From Pantoea allii (GTDB taxonomy: Bacteria; Pseudomonadota; Gammaproteobacteria; Enterobacterales; Enterobacteriaceae), in assembly GCF_002307475.1 (NCBI RefSeq), contig NZ_NTMH01000022.1:124001-188000 (forward strand): 64,000 nt of DNA, given 5' to 3'. Numbering within the stretch: the first letter of the stretch is position 1; each line of letters starts with the position of its first letter. Position numbers and translations under genes: made by a program. Of this stretch, positions 20,362 through 31,449 are shown piece by piece. The notes under the pieces were generated by a model. That model was given only the letters and a program-made list of their open reading frames with translations, searched no databases and was not told the DNA's origin.

Positions 20362-21594
20362 TTACTCTCTCCCTTCGCGCTGGGTATCGTTGCGCTGAGC
20401 ATTAGCCCGACGCTGATCCATGATGCTGTCTGGACTGTATGACGAGGTGTCACTGCGGCTGGCACTGCGATCGCCAAGCGATGGCAATGTTGAGCTGCTT
20501 TTCTGTCCACTTTTCGCGGATGAAGACTGACCGCCACGCATCAGTTGATCAAGAGGCAGGACCATGAGGTTATTACCACGGTCGCTTACCAGCACTTTCC
20601 GTGTATGGCTCAGTACGCGCTCCATGGTCTCAATGTACAGGCGCTCTTTAGTGATTTCTGGCGCAGCTTTGTATTCAGGTAAAATCTTGGCAAAACGCGC
20701 CACTTCACCCTGAGCTTCCAGAACCGTACGCTCTTTATAAGCGCGCGCTTCTTCCAGAACACGTTGTGCCCGACCGTTCGCACGCGGCTGAACTTCGTTG
20801 GCATAGGCTTCGGCTTCACGTACGTATTGCTCACGGTTTTCACGTGCGGCAATCGCATCGTCAAAGGCAGACTTCACTTCTTCCGGTGGACGTGCCGCCT
20901 GGAAGTTGACGTCAAGCACCGTGATGCCCATATCGTACGGACGAATGGTTTCGTCGATTTCACGTTGCGTTTCGCTACGCACGACCGTACGACCTTCAGT
21001 CAAAATACGATCCATGGTAGAACGGCCAATCACGCCGCGCAGGGCGCTGTCGGTGGCCTGGCGCAGGCTGTCATCAGCACTGGTCACAGCAAACAGATAG
21101 CGTTCAGGATCGGTTACGCGATACTGCACGTTCATTTCAACGCGCACGACATTTTCATCCGAGGTCAGCATCACGCCAGACGCGGCCAGTTCGCGAACGG
21201 CCTCGACATTGACGGCACGAACCTGATCGATAAAGGTCGGTTTCCAGTTCAGGCCGGGCTCGACCAGGTGGCTGAACTTACCAAAGCGAGTAACGACGCC
21301 GCGCTCCGCTTCTTTAATGGTGTAAAATCCGCTCGCGGCCCAGATGACGATGGCCGCCACGGCGACGATGCCAAAAATTTTGCCGCTACCGCCGGCACTG
21401 CGCTGACCGTTATCACCTTTTTTGCCACCACCGAATCCGCCGAGCTTTTTGCTCAGTTTACGGAAGATATCATCCAGATCAGGAGGCCCAGATTCCTTAC
21501 CTCCCTTATTCCCCCCAGAGTTGCCGCCTTGATTATTGCTGCTTCCCCACGGGTCGCGGTCCTGTCCGTTATTTCCGGGCTGATTCCACGCCAT
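20362..21594 (-). CDS. hflK: HflK, FtsH protease modulator
   Basis: 410 residues (E. coli 419). Gly/Asn/Asp-rich cytoplasmic N-terminus (about 1-75), a transmembrane helix (IFGIVAVAAIVIWAASGFY, about 73-91), SPFH domain and a C-terminal Ser/Arg-rich tail. Partner of HflC around FtsH. GGAG lies about 7 nt before the ATG. It follows hflX by 165 bp, so a promoter or processing site may exist in between, but none was identified. Confidence 0.96.
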   Translation of the reverse strand: MAWNQPGNNGQDRDPWGSSNNQGGNSGGNKGGKESGPPDLDDIFRKLSKKLGGFGGGKKGDNGQRSAGGSGKIFGIVAVAAIVIWAASGFYTIKEAERGVVTRFGKFSHLVEPGLNWKPTFIDQVRAVNVEAVRELAASGVMLTSDENVVRVEMNVQYRVTDPERYLFAVTSADDSLRQATDSALRGVIGRSTMDRILTEGRTVVRSETQREIDETIRPYDMGITVLDVNFQAARPPEEVKSAFDDAIAARENREQYVREAEAYANEVQPRANGRAQRVLEEARAYKERTVLEAQGEVARFAKILPEYKAAPEITKERLYIETMERVLSHTRKVLVSDRGNNLMVLPLDQLMRGGQSSSAKSGQKSSSTLPSLGDRSASRSDTSSYSPDSIMDQRRANAQRNDTQREGRE

Positions 21595-21759
21595 GTCATT
21601 ACTCCATTTATAGTTTTAGCGGCTTACCCGTTGTATTTGATATTGTCACAGCGCGGGTTGTGCTCCTTGCCTGACCGTAAGCAAAATCGCAGTCAGAGAT
21701 GAATCAACCCACACCGCACGACAACATAAAATCCTCAGAGTAAGTTCGATTTGGCAATA

Positions 21760-23040
21760 TCAAACAATATAACTGGTCAGCGACGGCTCCTGCTTGCATA
21801 AGCGGCGCCAGTCAATAATCGGCATTCGCACATGCAAACCAACACTGCCGTCTTCTTCATTCCACTCTTTTTCAATCGCCTGCAACTGGTAGAAGCGGCT
21901 GCGTAAGCGACCCGCATCCGGTGGCAGACGTAAATCATACTGCGCAATCTCACCTGACAGTCGCTCGGAAAGCGCCTGCCATAATAAGGGAATACCGACA
22001 CCGGACTGCGCGGACAGCCACACGCGAACCGGCATATTGTCTTCATCACGGTCAATGCGTGGCTCGAAACCGTCCAGCACATCGATCTTATTCATGATCA
22101 ATAGCGTGGGGATTTCATCAGCTTCGATTTCTTCCAGCACCTCATTAACCGCATCGATATTTTCGTTAACCCGCACATCGGCAGCATCGATGACGTGCAT
22201 CAGCAGTGTGGCCTGACGCGTCTCTTGCAGAGTGGCTTTAAAGGCGGCAACCAGGTCGTGCGGAAGATGGCGAATAAAACCGACGGTATCGGCCAACACC
22301 ACTTCGCCCACATCGGCAACGTTCAGCCGACGTAGCGTCGGGTCCAGCGTTGCAAAGAGTTGATCCGCGGCATAGACATTGGCAGACGTGATGGCATTGA
22401 AGAGGGTAGATTTACCGGCGTTGGTGTAGCCCACCAGTGAAACGGTCGGCACATCGGCTTTGGCACGCGCCTGTCGTCCCTGCTCGCGCTGTTTCTCAAC
22501 ACGTTCAAGACGCGACAAAATTTGGCTAATGCGCCCACGCAGCAAACGGCGGTCAGTTTCTAACTGGGTTTCACCCGGGCCACGCAGGCCGATACCGCCC
22601 TTCTGGCGTTCAAGGTGAGTCCAGCCACGTACCAGACGTGTTGCAAGGTGACGCAACTGCGCCAGCTCAACCTGCAATTTACCTTCATGGGTACGCGCGC
22701 GTTGGGCAAAGATATCAAGAATAAGGCCAGTGCGGTCGATAACACGGCACTCGCACAGGCGCTCAAGATTACGTTCCTGAGCGGGCGTTAAGGCATGATC
22801 GAAAAGGACGACCGATGCTCCACTTGTTTTTACCGCATCGGCAATTTCAACGGCCTTTCCTTCACCGACAAAATACTTGGGATGTGGCGCTTTACGACTG
22901 CCGGTAATAACCTGCAGTGCTTCAACGCCAGCAGAAGACACCAGGGTTTCGAATTCCTGTAAATCTTCCAGCTCTTTGTCTTGGGAGAACCAGATGTGTA
23001 CCAGTACGGCCTGCTCACCGGCATCATAACGGTCAAACAA
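21760..23040 (-). CDS. hflX: HflX, ribosome-splitting GTPase
   Basis: 426 residues when started at the TTG at 23040, exactly the E. coli length, with GAGG about 8 nt upstream. HflX splits stalled 70S ribosomes, notably in heat stress. N-terminal HflX domain ([35 protein letters not shown] at about 148-165), then a TrmE-Era-type G domain: G1 GYTNAGKST (204-212), G3 DTVGF, G4 NKID. A further upstream ATG at 23082 lies in the loop of the hfq terminator hairpin and is rejected. Confidence 0.95.
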   Translation of the reverse strand: MFDRYDAGEQAVLVHIWFSQDKELEDLQEFETLVSSAGVEALQVITGSRKAPHPKYFVGEGKAVEIADAVKTSGASVVLFDHALTPAQERNLERLCECRVIDRTGLILDIFAQRARTHEGKLQVELAQLRHLATRLVRGWTHLERQKGGIGLRGPGETQLETDRRLLRGRISQILSRLERVEKQREQGRQARAKADVPTVSLVGYTNAGKSTLFNAITSANVYAADQLFATLDPTLRRLNVADVGEVVLADTVGFIRHLPHDLVAAFKATLQETRQATLLMHVIDAADVRVNENIDAVNEVLEEIEADEIPTLLIMNKIDVLDGFEPRIDRDEDNMPVRVWLSAQSGVGIPLLWQALSERLSGEIAQYDLRLPPDAGRLRSRFYQLQAIEKEWNEEDGSVGLHVRMPIIDWRRLCKQEPSLTSYIV

Positions 23041-23057
23041 GCTATAACCTCGCTTAT

Positions 23058-23100
23058 ATAAAAAGACCAGGACGGAAAGCATGACGCTTTCCGATCCTGG
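23058..23100 (-). terminator. Terminator between hfq and hflX
   Basis: 14-bp stem with a single bulged base (CCAGGACGGAAAGC against GCTTTCCG-A-TCCTGG), loop ATGAC, then TCTTTTTATATA on the - strand. Leaves 18 bp before the hflX TTG start. Confidence 0.8.
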
Positions 23101-23115
23101 TGAAACGGTGCCGCT

Positions 23116-23442
<327 letters not shown>

Positions 23443-23534
23443 TTATATGCTTGTTGTTTGTTGCTTGTAGAACACAGTGGTTCTGAAAAAAACTGCGTAA
23501 AAATTTGCGCACGTAACTTGCCAATTGTACACAA

Positions 23535-24485
23535 TCACCCATGCTTCGCACTAACAACCTTCAGTACTGTATCACGCGCTAAGTGAGGTTCATCACTGTC
23601 TAGCCAGTGAATATTCTCCCAACCACGTAACCAGGTCATCTGGCGTTTAGCGAGTTGCCGGGTTGCGCAAACTCCCCGATAAACCATTTCGTCGTAATCG
23701 ATCTCGCCAACTAAATAAGACCACATCTGGCGATAGCCAACACAACGAATGGAAGGCATATCCGTATGCAAATCACCTCGTGCAAACAGGGCCCGAGACT
23801 CCGCTTCAAATCCTGACGCCAACATCTGCTCAAAACGCAATGCGATGCGCTGATGCAACAGCTCGCGACTCGCGGGGGCGATAGCAAACTGATGGACATC
23901 GTAGGGTAACGCTTCACCAGAAATTTTTGTCAGTTCCGTTAAAGTTTTACCCGAAATAAAAAAAACTTCCAGTGCTCGCGAAAGTCTCTGCGGATCATTC
24001 GGATGAATACGACTGCCTGCGACCGGATCAATTTCGCAAAGTTGACGATGTAAAGCTTCCCAGCCTCTTTCATTCGCCATTTGCTCTATTTTTTGACGAA
24101 CCTCCGGATCGGCCGAGGGCAGCGGCGACAATCCTTCAAGTAACGCCTTGAAGTAGAGCATAGTTCCACCAACAAGCAACGGAATTCGTCCATGCTGAAC
24201 GATATCCGCCATTTCTGCTAACGCATCACGTCGAAACTCTGCCGCCGAATAGGCTTCAGCCGGATCGCGAATGTCCAGCAAACGATGAGGCGCCTGTGCC
24301 AGCTCTTCAGCAGAAGGTTTTGCCGTACCGACATCCATCTGACGATAAATCAAAGCCGAATCAACGCTGATAAGCTCTACAGGCAAGAGTTTGCGCAGTT
24401 CAATCGCAAGTGCGGTTTTACCTGACGCTGTAGGCCCCATCAAAAATATTGCCTTAGGCCGGCCAGCCTGGTTCAGTTCACTCAT
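23535..24485 (-). CDS. miaA: tRNA dimethylallyltransferase MiaA
   Basis: 316 residues, E. coli length. Adds the isopentenyl group to A37 of tRNAs reading UNN codons. P-loop GPTASGKT (17-24), catalytic-site block [18 protein letters not shown], and the C-terminal [28 protein letters not shown] region that contacts tRNA. Its ATG overlaps the end of mutL by 8 bp, giving translational coupling. Confidence 0.97.
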   Translation of the reverse strand: MSELNQAGRPKAIFLMGPTASGKTALAIELRKLLPVELISVDSALIYRQMDVGTAKPSAEELAQAPHRLLDIRDPAEAYSAAEFRRDALAEMADIVQHGRIPLLVGGTMLYFKALLEGLSPLPSADPEVRQKIEQMANERGWEALHRQLCEIDPVAGSRIHPNDPQRLSRALEVFFISGKTLTELTKISGEALPYDVHQFAIAPASRELLHQRIALRFEQMLASGFEAESRALFARGDLHTDMPSIRCVGYRQMWSYLVGEIDYDEMVYRGVCATRQLAKRQMTWLRGWENIHWLDSDEPHLARDTVLKVVSAKHG

Positions 24486-26322
24486 GCTTCAACGCGTTTA
24501 CCGCGCTCTCAATCTCGATGGCTTGTACTAAGCCAGAAGGTGGCGATTTAAGTAACTGCGGACAAAGCCTTTCAAGCTCAGCCAACAGGGTAATCGCCTG
24601 GGAGTGATTCCAGTTTTGAGGCTCTGCATCTTCACGTCGCGCCAGCCACTGGGCCAGTTGCGTAGCAGAGTTCTCTTGCTGCCGGGCGAGATAGCCTAAC
24701 AGTTCAGGAATCAAGATTTGTAAATTTTGTGTTCGTAACGGTAAAGGCACCGCCCGCAAAATAATGTGGTCACCCTCAGGGTGTAAATCAATGCCCATCT
24801 GATTAAGCAGGCTCAGATTTTCCTGGGCTGCTTTGCGTTCGGCAGGGGCGATTTTTAAGCGCACCGGAATCAACAGCGGCTGTGATTTCAGCCCACTTTC
24901 GCGGGGTTCTAGCTGTGCCTGCTTTAACCAGCGGGTCGCCACAGGCAGCGCCATCAGCAGTAAACTCTGGTCCTGTTCAAGCAGGGCATATTGCCCGTCA
25001 AGCACGGTTAACACACGACCAAAGCTATGGGAATGGGCCGCCAAAGGCGGTGCGGCACTGACTGGCGCACGTGCCGCAGGCTCTGCACTTTTTGCTGCAG
25101 GTGCACTGGCAGGCGTTTTCAGCAGTTGCTGGTAAACCCGGCCTTCGCGCTGACTGTATCCCGGCTCTTTGCTTTGCCAGGCGGGAGCTGCCGATGCCGA
25201 TGGCCCGGCAGCCTTCGCCGTGACAGCCGGCTGGCTAAAATGGTTGCCGCCCGCCGCCTGACGGTTTTCTTGCTGCCAGCGCGGAGACGGTTCTTCCGCC
25301 TGCAACGTCGGCAGGACGGGCGAGGCACTTTCCTGCAACACACTCATCACGCCCTGATAGATGAAGTCGTGCACCAGACGCGACTGATGAAAGCGCACTT
25401 CGTGTTTTGCCGGATGCACATTCACATCCACCTGATGAGGATCTATCTCTAAATACAACACGTAGGCAGGTTGTTGGTCATCCTGCAGCTGGCTCTGAAA
25501 CGCCTGGCGAATGGCATGATTAATCAGCTTGTCACGCATCATGCGACCATTCACATAACAGTACTGTATATCGCTCACCTGACGCGACCCGGCCGGATCG
25601 GCAACCCAGCCGCGTAACGCCAGATCATCATGCTGCCACTCAATGCGAAGCGCATGCTGCATAAATGTCGTGCCGCAAATCGCCCCCAGCCGACGCTCAC
25701 GTTGCCCTTCATCGTTGACAGCCCGGTACTGACGCATCAGTTTGCCGTTATGGCTCAATGAGATAGCAACATCAAAGCGCGCCAGCGCGATGCGTCGGAT
25801 CACTTCATCAATATGACCAAATTCGGTTTTTTCGGTGCGCATAAATTTGCGACGAGCCGGCGTGTTGTAAAACAGGTCGAGCACTTCCAGCGTAGAGCCA
25901 CAAGGATGGGCGGCGGGTTTAACGGTAACCGCCATATCACGCCCTTCGGCGTAGGCCTGCCAGGCTTCGGTTTGTTCGGCCGTGCGCGATGTCAGGGTCA
26001 GGCGAGAAACCGAACTGATACTGGCTAAGGCTTCACCGCGAAAGCCCAGACTCATGATGGCTTCAAGATCGTCCAGCGAAGCAATTTTACTGGTGGCATG
26101 GCGAGCCAGCGCCATGGCCAGTTCGTTCTTTGCAATCCCACAGCCGTTATCGCGGATACGAATCAGTTTTGCGCCGCCCTTCTCAATATCCACATCAATG
26201 CGCGTTGCACCTGCATCAAGGCTGTTTTCCACCAGCTCTTTGACAACCGATGCGGGACGCTCAACCACTTCTCCGGCGGCAATCTGGTTAGCAAGTTGCG
26301 GCGGCAAAATTTGTATTGGCAT
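24478..26322 (-). CDS. mutL: DNA mismatch repair protein MutL
   Basis: 614 residues (E. coli 615). GHKL ATPase N-terminal domain (about 1-330) with [17 protein letters not shown] and [10 protein letters not shown]; a Pro/Ala/Ser-rich linker (about 345-430); C-terminal dimerisation domain. No DQHAxxE endonuclease motif, as expected in bacteria with MutH-directed repair. It couples MutS recognition to MutH and UvrD. Start at 26322 ([13 protein letters not shown]), with AAGGA about 9 nt upstream. Confidence 0.97.
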   Translation of the reverse strand: MPIQILPPQLANQIAAGEVVERPASVVKELVENSLDAGATRIDVDIEKGGAKLIRIRDNGCGIAKNELAMALARHATSKIASLDDLEAIMSLGFRGEALASISSVSRLTLTSRTAEQTEAWQAYAEGRDMAVTVKPAAHPCGSTLEVLDLFYNTPARRKFMRTEKTEFGHIDEVIRRIALARFDVAISLSHNGKLMRQYRAVNDEGQRERRLGAICGTTFMQHALRIEWQHDDLALRGWVADPAGSRQVSDIQYCYVNGRMMRDKLINHAIRQAFQSQLQDDQQPAYVLYLEIDPHQVDVNVHPAKHEVRFHQSRLVHDFIYQGVMSVLQESASPVLPTLQAEEPSPRWQQENRQAAGGNHFSQPAVTAKAAGPSASAAPAWQSKEPGYSQREGRVYQQLLKTPASAPAAKSAEPAARAPVSAAPPLAAHSHSFGRVLTVLDGQYALLEQDQSLLLMALPVATRWLKQAQLEPRESGLKSQPLLIPVRLKIAPAERKAAQENLSLLNQMGIDLHPEGDHIILRAVPLPLRTQNLQILIPELLGYLARQQENSATQLAQWLARREDAEPQNWNHSQAITLLAELERLCPQLLKSPPSGLVQAIEIESAVNALKHE

Positions 26323-26371
26323 GCTGGATATCCTTGTGGCTGGCAACCCGGCGCAGAGGCCGGGCTAACAA

Positions 26372-28048
26372 TCAGGATGCAGGGATTTTCAGATTCTGAC
26401 CCAACATCACGTTGGTGGATTTCAGGTTATTCGCCTGGAGAATCGATTTTGGGCTGACGCCATAATGGGCGGCGATACTGCTCAGCGAGTCACCGCGCAC
26501 CACTTTATGTCGCACCGGACGGCGCGCCACTGGCGAAGCGGGCGCAGTGCGGCTTGCCACGGCACTGGCAGGCACTTTCAACCGCTGACCGACCCAGACC
26601 ACATCCCGCTTCAGGGTATTCATTTGCCGCAAGGTGGCCATGCTGACGCCATATTTCGCTGCAATCCCTGAGAGCGTTTCGCCGCGCGTCACGGTATGAC
26701 GCTGAATAGCCCCCGTATACTGCGTCTCGCCGGTCGCCGGATTACTGGCTACGCTGACCGCTGGCGGCGTATCCAGCGGCCGGTTTTCCTCCTTTGGGAC
26801 CGATTGTAGCGGGTGCGCCAGGAAATAAGCGCGCAGTCCTTTATATATCGACTGAGCAATCTTATCCTGGTGTGCGCTACTGCCGAGCAGTCGCTCCTCC
26901 GAGGCATTACTGATAAAACCGGTTTCCACCAGAAGCGAAGGAATATCCGGCGAACGTAACACGCCAAGGCTGGCATGCTCAGGTAAACGCTTGTGTAAGG
27001 ACGTCACGCCACGCAGTTGCTGTATGACCTTTGTGGCGATGTCGTAGCCGACGCGCTGCGAGTGACCAAACTGCAAATCCAGTACGGCCTGACTCAGGTA
27101 AGGATCGGCCTGGCTGTTCGCCAGCAAATCACCGGCTCCACCTAAGAGCTCAGACTGTTTCTCTTTCTGTTCCAGCCAGTTGGCCATTTCACTGTTGGCA
27201 CGACGGTTGGATAATACCCAGACCGAGGCTCCCGTTGCTGCATGACTCGGTGCCGCATCGGCGTGAATCGACACCAGTACGTTAGCATTTGCTTTACGCG
27301 CAACATCCGAGCGGCCCATCACGGAGATAAAGTAGTCGCCATCACGGGTTAAAACGCCTTTAAACATCGGGTCGTCGTTTAACAGCACTTTCAGTTTGCG
27401 CGCGATGGCGATGGTGACGTTTTTCTCTTTAAGCCCATGCTGGCCTATCGCCCCAGGGTCCTGACCGCCGTGACCGGCATCAATCGCCACGATCACCGTA
27501 TCATCCCGGTTGGCCACACCACCCGGACGGGCGGTGCTGTTAGTGTTGGTTACCGTGGTCACCGGATTAGCGTTAAACGGATTGCTGGCGGCGGTTTCCC
27601 GCGCACGCGATGGCTGTGCTTCCGTCGTGACAACAGGCGCACTGCGTGTGACGGCAGGACGTTTGCCCTGAATGGTGAAAACCACGCTGTAGTTATTACC
27701 ATTACGTTGCGTGACGGCACGGGTTTTTCCCGACTGAGTCAGCTCAAAGACCAACCGTATGCTTTGTTTATCTTTCGGGGTACTGGTACGAATGCGCTTA
27801 ACGATGTTATCGCCACTAAACGTCAGCGGTAAGCCTTTAATGACACCGCTTTGGCGAATATCCAGCACCACGCGATCGGGATTGTGCAATGGAAAATAGG
27901 CGTAAATCGGCTGACCGGAAAAACTCAGCGTCACCGTGGCCTGATTTCCACCGTTTGATACCTGAATATCAGACAGATTCGCCGCAAAAAGAGGCCTGGC
28001 GATAAGTAGCAATCCTGCCAGTACAAGCATTTTCATCCATGACATCAT
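26372..28048 (-). CDS. amiB: N-acetylmuramoyl-L-alanine amidase AmiB with two LysM domains
   Basis: 558 residues, about 110 longer than E. coli AmiB. Signal peptide (about 1-22), AMIN septal-ring targeting domain (about 25-130), linker, Amidase_3 zinc domain with His193 ([11 protein letters not shown]), Glu208 and His262 (SIHADA) plus a C-terminal ETGF, then two LysM glycan-binding repeats at about 449-495 and 513-558. It splits septal peptidoglycan during daughter-cell separation, activated by EnvC in E. coli. Start overlaps the tsaE stop (ATGA). Confidence 0.95.
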   Translation of the reverse strand: MMSWMKMLVLAGLLLIARPLFAANLSDIQVSNGGNQATVTLSFSGQPIYAYFPLHNPDRVVLDIRQSGVIKGLPLTFSGDNIVKRIRTSTPKDKQSIRLVFELTQSGKTRAVTQRNGNNYSVVFTIQGKRPAVTRSAPVVTTEAQPSRARETAASNPFNANPVTTVTNTNSTARPGGVANRDDTVIVAIDAGHGGQDPGAIGQHGLKEKNVTIAIARKLKVLLNDDPMFKGVLTRDGDYFISVMGRSDVARKANANVLVSIHADAAPSHAATGASVWVLSNRRANSEMANWLEQKEKQSELLGGAGDLLANSQADPYLSQAVLDLQFGHSQRVGYDIATKVIQQLRGVTSLHKRLPEHASLGVLRSPDIPSLLVETGFISNASEERLLGSSAHQDKIAQSIYKGLRAYFLAHPLQSVPKEENRPLDTPPAVSVASNPATGETQYTGAIQRHTVTRGETLSGIAAKYGVSMATLRQMNTLKRDVVWVGQRLKVPASAVASRTAPASPVARRPVRHKVVRGDSLSSIAAHYGVSPKSILQANNLKSTNVMLGQNLKIPAS

Positions 28049-28521
28049 GCCTGCGCCCTGCCTTGTTCAATCTGTTCAACCCAGCGCTGCCCCAGCGCGG
28101 AATGCGCTACCAACTCGGCTTCACGTGCCTCATTGACGTAACGCAGCGTCAGCGCGACATCCGGCGGTGGCAAAATGCCTGCGCCCTGCTGAGGCCATTC
28201 GACCAGACAAATAGCGTCATTCGTGAAGTAGTCACGAATGCCCATGAATTCCAGCTCTTCTGGATCGGCAAGGCGATAGAGATCGAAATGATAGACGGAA
28301 CGCCCCTCCAGAGCATAAGGCTCAACCAGGGTATAGGTCGGGCTTTTCACATTGCCCGCGTGACCGGATGCCTGCAAGAAACCGCGGCTGAATGTGGTCT
28401 TCCCCGCGCCGAGGTCGCCATAAAGATAGATCACCGCCGCATTGCCGCAGGCATGCGCCAGTTGAGCACCCAGTTCGAGTGTTGCCGCCTCATTGGGCAA
28501 AGGTATAACACAGCTCTTCAT
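28045..28521 (-). CDS. tsaE: TsaE, tRNA t6A37 threonylcarbamoyladenosine biosynthesis ATPase
   Basis: 158 residues. P-loop GDLGAGKT at 35-42, [10 protein letters not shown] switch block and HFDLYRL; works with TsaB, TsaC and TsaD to make t6A at tRNA position 37. Small overlaps (4 bp) join it to nnr upstream and amiB downstream. Confidence 0.96.
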   Translation of the reverse strand: MKSCVIPLPNEAATLELGAQLAHACGNAAVIYLYGDLGAGKTTFSRGFLQASGHAGNVKSPTYTLVEPYALEGRSVYHFDLYRLADPEELEFMGIRDYFTNDAICLVEWPQQGAGILPPPDVALTLRYVNEAREAELVAHSALGQRWVEQIEQGRAQA

Positions 28522-30038
28522 GCTTCTTGATTCATCTCTGGATTAACAAACTGCCACAGCAGATCAAATAAGTCTGATGCCAGCATGCCGCGCGTGCCCC
28601 GCTGCTCAGCCAACGTATCAGCGGCAGCACCGTGAACAACGCAACCTGCACAGGCAGCATCAAACAGCGCCAATTTTTGTCCCATTAACGAGGCAATAAT
28701 ACCGGTGAGCACATCACCCATACCACCCGATGCCATCCCGGCATTACCCACATCGGCAAAAGCCATTTGCCCGCTTTCACTGGCGATAATCGTGCCCGCA
28801 CCTTTTAAGACAGCCACACCACCATAGCGTTTCGCCAGATCCCGAGCAGCTTGTAAGCGGTCACTTTCAATTTCGCTGGTTTTGACGCCCAGTAAGCGAG
28901 CAGCCTCACCAGGATGCGGCGTTATAATGCGATTCTGACGTTTCTCCGCGCTTATTGCCAGCAAGTTAAGTGCATCTGCATCCCAAAGCATGGGCTTTTC
29001 AGTGCTTTTAACCTTTTCGAGTGCCTTTTTGCCCCATTCCCGCTGTCCCAGCCCCGGCCCAATTGCGATAACGTCAGCCCACGCGAGTGCTTCATCCAGT
29101 CGCGCCTCGGTTAACGCATCCACCATGATCTCAGGGCGCGCAGTCAGGATGGGGAGAATATTATCTTTGTGAGTAAGTACTCGCACCAATCCACTTCCCG
29201 TGCGCAGTGCGGCTTCTGCCGACATCCGAATAGCGCCTGCCGTCCCGCTGTCGCCGCCAATCACCAGCAAACGGCCCTGATCGCCTTTATGGGATGTCGC
29301 CTTACGCGGTGTCAGCCAGTGAGACAGGAAACGCGCATCGTAGCGGGCCATGGGCGGCTGCTGTACCGCCAGAAAACCCTGTAATCCCAGGTCGGCAAGG
29401 TAAAGCGATCCAATACAGTCACGGGCTTTGCCGGTAAGCTGCCCGGGTTTCAGCGCAATAACGCTTAACGTGTGCGTGGCATTCATGACGCTTCCCGGCG
29501 TATTTCCCGTTGCTGCAGACAGGCCGGAAGGAATGTCCACCGCCATCACCGGCGCGGCATGCACGTTTGCCTGGTCTATCAGGGTGGAAAAAGGGTCGCC
29601 GGGCGCACGGCTGATTCCCGTCCCCAGTAACGCATCGACGATAATATCGACCTTTTCGGGCCAGACCGCATGAGGCGCATGGATCTCACCGCCCGCTTCA
29701 AGCCAGCTGCTTCTGGCGGTTTCTGCTTCTTCGGGCAAGGATTTGCTGCCTTCGCAGGCCAGCAGCGTTACCTGTTTGCCTGCGGCCTGTGCCAGCCTCG
29801 CAACGACGTAACCGTCGCCCCCGTTATTGCCGGGTCCACACAAAACCAGCCAGTGCTCTGCATCCGGCCAGTGCGCACGAATATGCTCATAGACCGCCTG
29901 ACCCGCACGTAACATCAGTTCATACAGGGTGATGCCGAGTGCATCTGCCCCCTCACGCTCAAGTTGCGCCAGTGCCTGCGCAGGCCAGACAGAGTGTGGT
30001 AAGCTGTCGGCGTTTCTCTTCGAATTCTGGTTAGTCAT
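28518..30038 (-). CDS. nnr: Bifunctional NAD(P)H-hydrate repair enzyme Nnr
   Basis: 506 residues. The N-terminal YjeF_N epimerase half (about 1-220; [36 protein letters not shown]) interconverts R and S hydrates; the C-terminal ADP-dependent dehydratase half (about 225-506; [41 protein letters not shown]) restores NAD(P)H. First gene of the long superoperon to hflC. Its start codon (30036-30038) overlaps by 2 bp the divergent start codon of queG; GAGAGGG lies about 8 nt upstream. Confidence 0.95.
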   Translation of the reverse strand: MTNQNSKRNADSLPHSVWPAQALAQLEREGADALGITLYELMLRAGQAVYEHIRAHWPDAEHWLVLCGPGNNGGDGYVVARLAQAAGKQVTLLACEGSKSLPEEAETARSSWLEAGGEIHAPHAVWPEKVDIIVDALLGTGISRAPGDPFSTLIDQANVHAAPVMAVDIPSGLSAATGNTPGSVMNATHTLSVIALKPGQLTGKARDCIGSLYLADLGLQGFLAVQQPPMARYDARFLSHWLTPRKATSHKGDQGRLLVIGGDSGTAGAIRMSAEAALRTGSGLVRVLTHKDNILPILTARPEIMVDALTEARLDEALAWADVIAIGPGLGQREWGKKALEKVKSTEKPMLWDADALNLLAISAEKRQNRIITPHPGEAARLLGVKTSEIESDRLQAARDLAKRYGGVAVLKGAGTIIASESGQMAFADVGNAGMASGGMGDVLTGIIASLMGQKLALFDAACAGCVVHGAAADTLAEQRGTRGMLASDLFDLLWQFVNPEMNQEA

Positions 30039-31176
30039 GTCATACCCTCTCGATCTTGATCAACTCGCTCAACACATTAAACAGTGGGGACGCGATCTGG
30101 GCTTTCAGCAGGTCGGCATTGCCGACACCGATCTCAGCGCTGAAGAGCCGCGCCTGCAGGCCTGGCTGGACAAGCAGTACCATGGCGAGATGGAATGGAT
30201 GGCACGCCACGGAATGATGCGTGCCCGTCCGCATGAACTGCTACCCGGTACGCTTCGGGTTATCAGCGTTCGCATGAACTATCTGCCTGCCAAAGCCGCT
30301 TTCGCCAGCACACTGAAAAATCCCCAGTTAGGTTATGTCAGCCGCTATGCGCTGGGCCGTGATTACCACAAAGTATTGCGCAATCGACTGAAAAAGCTTG
30401 GAGAAATGATTCAGGCCCACTGCGGCGAAAGCCATTTTCGGCCGTTTGTTGATTCTGCCCCCCTGCTTGAGCGTCCTCTGGCGGTGAAGGCGGGATTAGG
30501 CTGGACTGGCAAGCACTCGCTCATTCTGAACCGGGAAGCGGGCTCATGGTTTTTCCTGGGTGAACTGCTGATTGACCTGCCCCTTCCCGTCGACACACCT
30601 CAGGAAGAACAATGTGGACGCTGCGTGGCCTGCATGACCATTTGCCCGACAGGGGCCATTGTCGCGCCCTATACGGTGGACGCCCGACGCTGCATCTCCT
30701 ATCTGACGATTGAACTTGAAGGTGCCATCCCCGAAGCGTTGCGACCACTAATGGGGCACCGGATTTATGGTTGTGATGACTGCCAGCTCATCTGTCCCTG
30801 GAACCGTTATGGACAGTTGACAGATGAAGAGGATTTTTCACCTCGTGCAGCACTGCATGCGCCAGAGCTAACGGCGCTGTTTCAGTGGGATGAAGCCAAA
30901 TTCCTGCGGATTACTGAAGGCTCTCCCATCCGCCGTATCGGCTATCAGCGCTGGTCACGCAATATTGCGGTGGCGCTGGGCAATGCGCCCTGGAGCACTG
31001 AGATCCTCACCGTACTTGAACAGCGACGAGGTGAAAGTGATTTGCTGGATGAGCATATTCAATGGGCTATTACTCAACAACAGGTTAAGCGGAAACGCGA
31101 TGAGATTGACGTTCAACCCGCGCAGCAGAAAAGGCTGGTCAGGGCTGTTGAGAAGGGATTACCCCGTGATGCTTGA
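30037..31176 (+). CDS. queG: Epoxyqueuosine reductase QueG
   Basis: 379 residues, E. coli length. Cobalamin-dependent iron-sulfur enzyme for the last step of queuosine synthesis in tRNA. Two [4Fe-4S] sites are visible: CGRCVACMTICPTGA and YGCDDCQLICPWNR; the N-terminal half carries the cobalamin and tRNA binding region (RYALGRDYHKVLRNRLKKLG, VDSAPLLERPLA). Start at 30037 (MSYPLDLDQ) agrees with the family; no good Shine-Dalgarno is visible because the upstream bases are nnr codons on the other strand. Confidence 0.96.
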   Translation: MSYPLDLDQLAQHIKQWGRDLGFQQVGIADTDLSAEEPRLQAWLDKQYHGEMEWMARHGMMRARPHELLPGTLRVISVRMNYLPAKAAFASTLKNPQLGYVSRYALGRDYHKVLRNRLKKLGEMIQAHCGESHFRPFVDSAPLLERPLAVKAGLGWTGKHSLILNREAGSWFFLGELLIDLPLPVDTPQEEQCGRCVACMTICPTGAIVAPYTVDARRCISYLTIELEGAIPEALRPLMGHRIYGCDDCQLICPWNRYGQLTDEEDFSPRAALHAPELTALFQWDEAKFLRITEGSPIRRIGYQRWSRNIAVALGNAPWSTEILTVLEQRRGESDLLDEHIQWAITQQQVKRKRDEIDVQPAQQKRLVRAVEKGLPRDA

Positions 31177-31212
31177 TTGCGCAACGTTCGCAAGCTATAG
31201 ATTTCCACATCC

Positions 31213-31221
31213 TGTGAATAA
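31213..31221 (-). promoter_or_regulatory. DnaA box (TTATTCACA)
   Basis: TGTGAATAA on +, i.e. TTATTCACA on -, full match to TTATNCACA. Confidence 0.65.
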
Positions 31222-31304
31222 AAATAAAAATACCTTGTCATTCAATCGTAATAACACAAGTGACAGAATCAAATAACATAATGAAATATTATTAATTCTT
31301 TATA

Positions 31305-31317
31305 TATCATTAAGTTA
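31305..31317 (+). promoter_or_regulatory. IHF-like site
   Basis: TATCAT-TAAG-TTA against WATCAA-N4-TTR, one mismatch, with AT-rich DNA on its 5' side; between the first and second DnaA boxes. Confidence 0.45.
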
Positions 31318-31373
31318 AATAAAATTTGTGTTATTTTGCAAATAAGGCTAGCGTCTGGCTTAATCCATAAAGC

Positions 31374-31382
31374 TGTGGATAA
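31374..31382 (-). promoter_or_regulatory. Strong DnaA box (TTATCCACA)
   Basis: Perfect R1/R4-type box. With flanks it reads ACAGAGTTATCCACAG on the - strand, 16 bases identical to the surroundings of box R4 in E. coli oriC (from memory). Confidence 0.85.
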
Positions 31383-31440
31383 CTCTGTTTAAAAAAGTTT
31401 TACGGAATGGCAAAAGTGGCGTGGACAGTAACCTGCCTGC

Positions 31441-31449
31441 TGTGGATAA
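31441..31449 (-). promoter_or_regulatory. Strong DnaA box (TTATCCACA)
   Basis: Second perfect box, same orientation and same flanks (CAGAGTTATCCACAG on -) as the one at 31374. Confidence 0.85.

Noticed and set aside
20764..21702. 312-codon open frame antisense to hflK
   Set aside because: Shadow of a GC-biased coding strand; no recognisable domain or start context.
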